This document shows positions 62,947 through 64,000 of a stretch of DNA of 64,000 nt, piece after piece. How positions within the stretch are numbered: position 1 is the stretch's first letter; the number at the start of each line of letters is the position of its first letter. Origin of the DNA: Phycisphaerae bacterium. Its GTDB lineage: Bacteria > Planctomycetota > Phycisphaerae > Phycisphaerales > Phycisphaeraceae. The position numbers were made by a program, and so were the translations under genes. The DNA lies in contig JAUIGU010000017.1 of NCBI GenBank assembly GCA_030432595.1, positions 22,404-86,403 on the forward strand, in the 5' to 3' direction. The notes below the pieces were generated by a model. The model did not search any database. It had not been told where the DNA came from and was given only the letters and a program-made list of their open reading frames with translations.

Positions 62947-64000
62947 ATGGCCACCGCGACCCTCGGCTGGCTCGAAACCCTTCTGGAGGCGCCGCCCACT
63001 GCGGCGCTGGTGGACGCCCTTGCGCGCGGCGGCAGCGCGTCCGTCCGCGGGTCGCGCGGGTCGGCGGCGAACCTGCTGGCCGGGGCGTTGGCGGTGCGGC
63101 TGAACCGGCCGGTGCTGCTGGTGGTCGCGCACCTGGACGAGGCGGACGACGCGCTCGACGACCTCGAGCGGTTCGCGGCCTTCGGGCTTTCGGCGGAGCG
63201 CTTCGGCGCGCTCGAGGTGTTGCCCGGTGAGTCGTCGGTGAACCTCGAACTGCTGGCCGAGCGGTTGAACGTGGTGGAGCGGGTCGCGGCGGAGAAGCTG
63301 ACGGGCACGCAAGTGCTGGTCGCGCCGGTGCAGGCGTTGATGCAGGGCGTGCCGGAGCCGTCGGCGCTGGGCGAGTTCACGTTCGCGATCGCGCCGGATG
63401 AGCAACTGCCGCCGGGTCGTCTGCTCGACTGGCTGGACCGCGCGGGGTATCGGCGGGAGGACGCGGTCGGGCAGCCGGGCGACTTCGCGGTGCGCGGCGG
63501 GATCGTGGACGTGTTCCCGGTCGGCGGGTCGGCGTTGTTGCCGGGCGGGTCGCCGACCGCGCTGTCGCCGTTCCGCCTGGACTTCTTCGGCGACGAGGTC
63601 GAGTCCATCCACGCGATCGACCCCGAGCAACTCGGCTCGAAGCACAAGCTCGGACGCGTGTCGCTGGTCGGCGGCTCGGCCGTGCAGGTGCAGAGCGACG
63701 ACCGGCGGGTGAACCTCATCGACCTGCTGCCCGAGCCCGTTGTGCCGATCCTGCACGAAACCCTCGAACTCACCGAGCAGGCCCGCGGGTACTACGAACG
63801 CCTGACCAACCCGGCGGGGATCACCCAGCCCAACGACGTGTTCAAGAAGCTCACGCAGCGGACCCACGTCGAAGTGAACGGATACTCGAGCGGCAGCGCC
63901 ATGGGCGAGCAGGTCGCGCTGCCGGTCGAGCCGCTGCCGACGTTCGATACGGATGCGAAGAACGCGGTGGCCGAGCTGGGCGAACTCGCGGCGGACGAGG
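62947..64000 (+). CDS. mfd: Transcription-repair coupling factor, N-terminal part (cut by window edge)
   Basis: An open frame from ATG 62947 runs to the window end without a stop; about 351 residues are visible. After MATATLGWLETLLEAPPTAALV the UvrB-like first domain follows (SAANLLAGALAVRLNRPVLLVVAHLDEADDALDDL), then the classic GDFAVRGGIVDVFPVGG and FRLDFFGDEVESIHAIDPEQ block shared by Mfd and UvrB. Its length before this block and the degenerate ATP-site residues fit Mfd rather than UvrB. Mfd removes stalled RNA polymerase and recruits UvrA. The helicase part lies outside the window. Confidence 0.85.
   Translation, partial: MATATLGWLETLLEAPPTAALVDALARGGSASVRGSRGSAANLLAGALAVRLNRPVLLVVAHLDEADDALDDLERFAAFGLSAERFGALEVLPGESSVNLELLAERLNVVERVAAEKLTGTQVLVAPVQALMQGVPEPSALGEFTFAIAPDEQLPPGRLLDWLDRAGYRREDAVGQPGDFAVRGGIVDVFPVGGSALLPGGSPTALSPFRLDFFGDEVESIHAIDPEQLGSKHKLGRVSLVGGSAVQVQSDDRRVNLIDLLPEPVVPILHETLELTEQARGYYERLTNPAGITQPNDVFKKLTQRTHVEVNGYSSGSAMGEQVALPVEPLPTFDTDAKNAVAELGELAADE

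Overview
The window looks like a chromosomal segment of a high-GC planctomycete, most probably of class Phycisphaerae. The evidence is several secreted proteins ending in a PEP-CTERM sorting tag (25679, 43436, 54461 and 55421), a prepilin-like protein with the H-x-DG type tail, membrane proteins with a CxxCGY...CPECG zinc ribbon, a HYExAFE-type protein, and many short palindromic repeats both between and inside genes. No rRNA, tRNA, CRISPR array, transposase or phage gene was found. Most genes are housekeeping, interrupted by small regulatory and secretion modules.

Layout. 1-12.3 kb: end of an unknown gene, pyruvate kinase, a secreted serine hydrolase, a secreted protein with two CE12-like esterase domains, a lipoprotein, citrate synthase, a small unknown protein, a Uma2 protein, a lipoprotein MsrB and PurK. 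12.5-21.4 kb: two divergent glycosyltransferases and an RND efflux pair. 21.4-31.5 kb: a NarL-type two-component pair, an O-methyltransferase, a PEP-CTERM protein, MurC, and an operon of a soluble histidine kinase with an NtrC-like regulator whose ATPase motifs are lost. 31.5-43.4 kb: a GH5 glycosidase, IleRS, a HYExAFE protein, an SGNH hydrolase, HisRS, two anchored paralogues, a methyltransferase, RsmD and a zinc-ribbon membrane protein. 43.4-56.5 kb: PEP-CTERM proteins, two overlapping paralogous membrane proteins, a membrane-tethered ECF sigma factor, Ffh, an orphan AAA+ ATPase, a Fur-family regulator, a PhyH dioxygenase with a divergent AraC regulator, and a prepilin-like protein. 56.5-64 kb: ValRS, a secreted alpha/beta hydrolase, an ArgA-like acetyltransferase, a zinc-ribbon membrane protein and the start of Mfd.

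Two things stand out. First, both ileS and valS appear to carry transcription attenuators. Upstream of ileS is a 19-residue leader peptide (MPTPRLIIAGTIIPSPHTR) with two Ile-Ile pairs written in ATT codons. Its stop codon lies in an arm that can pair with the 5' half of a following terminator. Upstream of valS a promoter is followed by a 15-residue peptide (MSFGQRFIPLSVAVA) with two Val codons just before the stop, then a terminator-like hairpin. In both, the leader ATG sits only 6-9 bases after the -10 box, suggesting a nearly leaderless transcript.

Second, palindromic repeats of several families are inserted in frame into essential genes: at least one in ileS, three in valS and an inverted pair in rsmD. 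The commonest family (arm AAAGCCCGGAGATGG) occurs five times. Two copies show compensatory base changes in both arms, so the palindrome itself seems to be kept. This resembles Rickettsia palindromic elements and REP/REPIN sequences, but no mobilising RAYT-type gene is present in the window.
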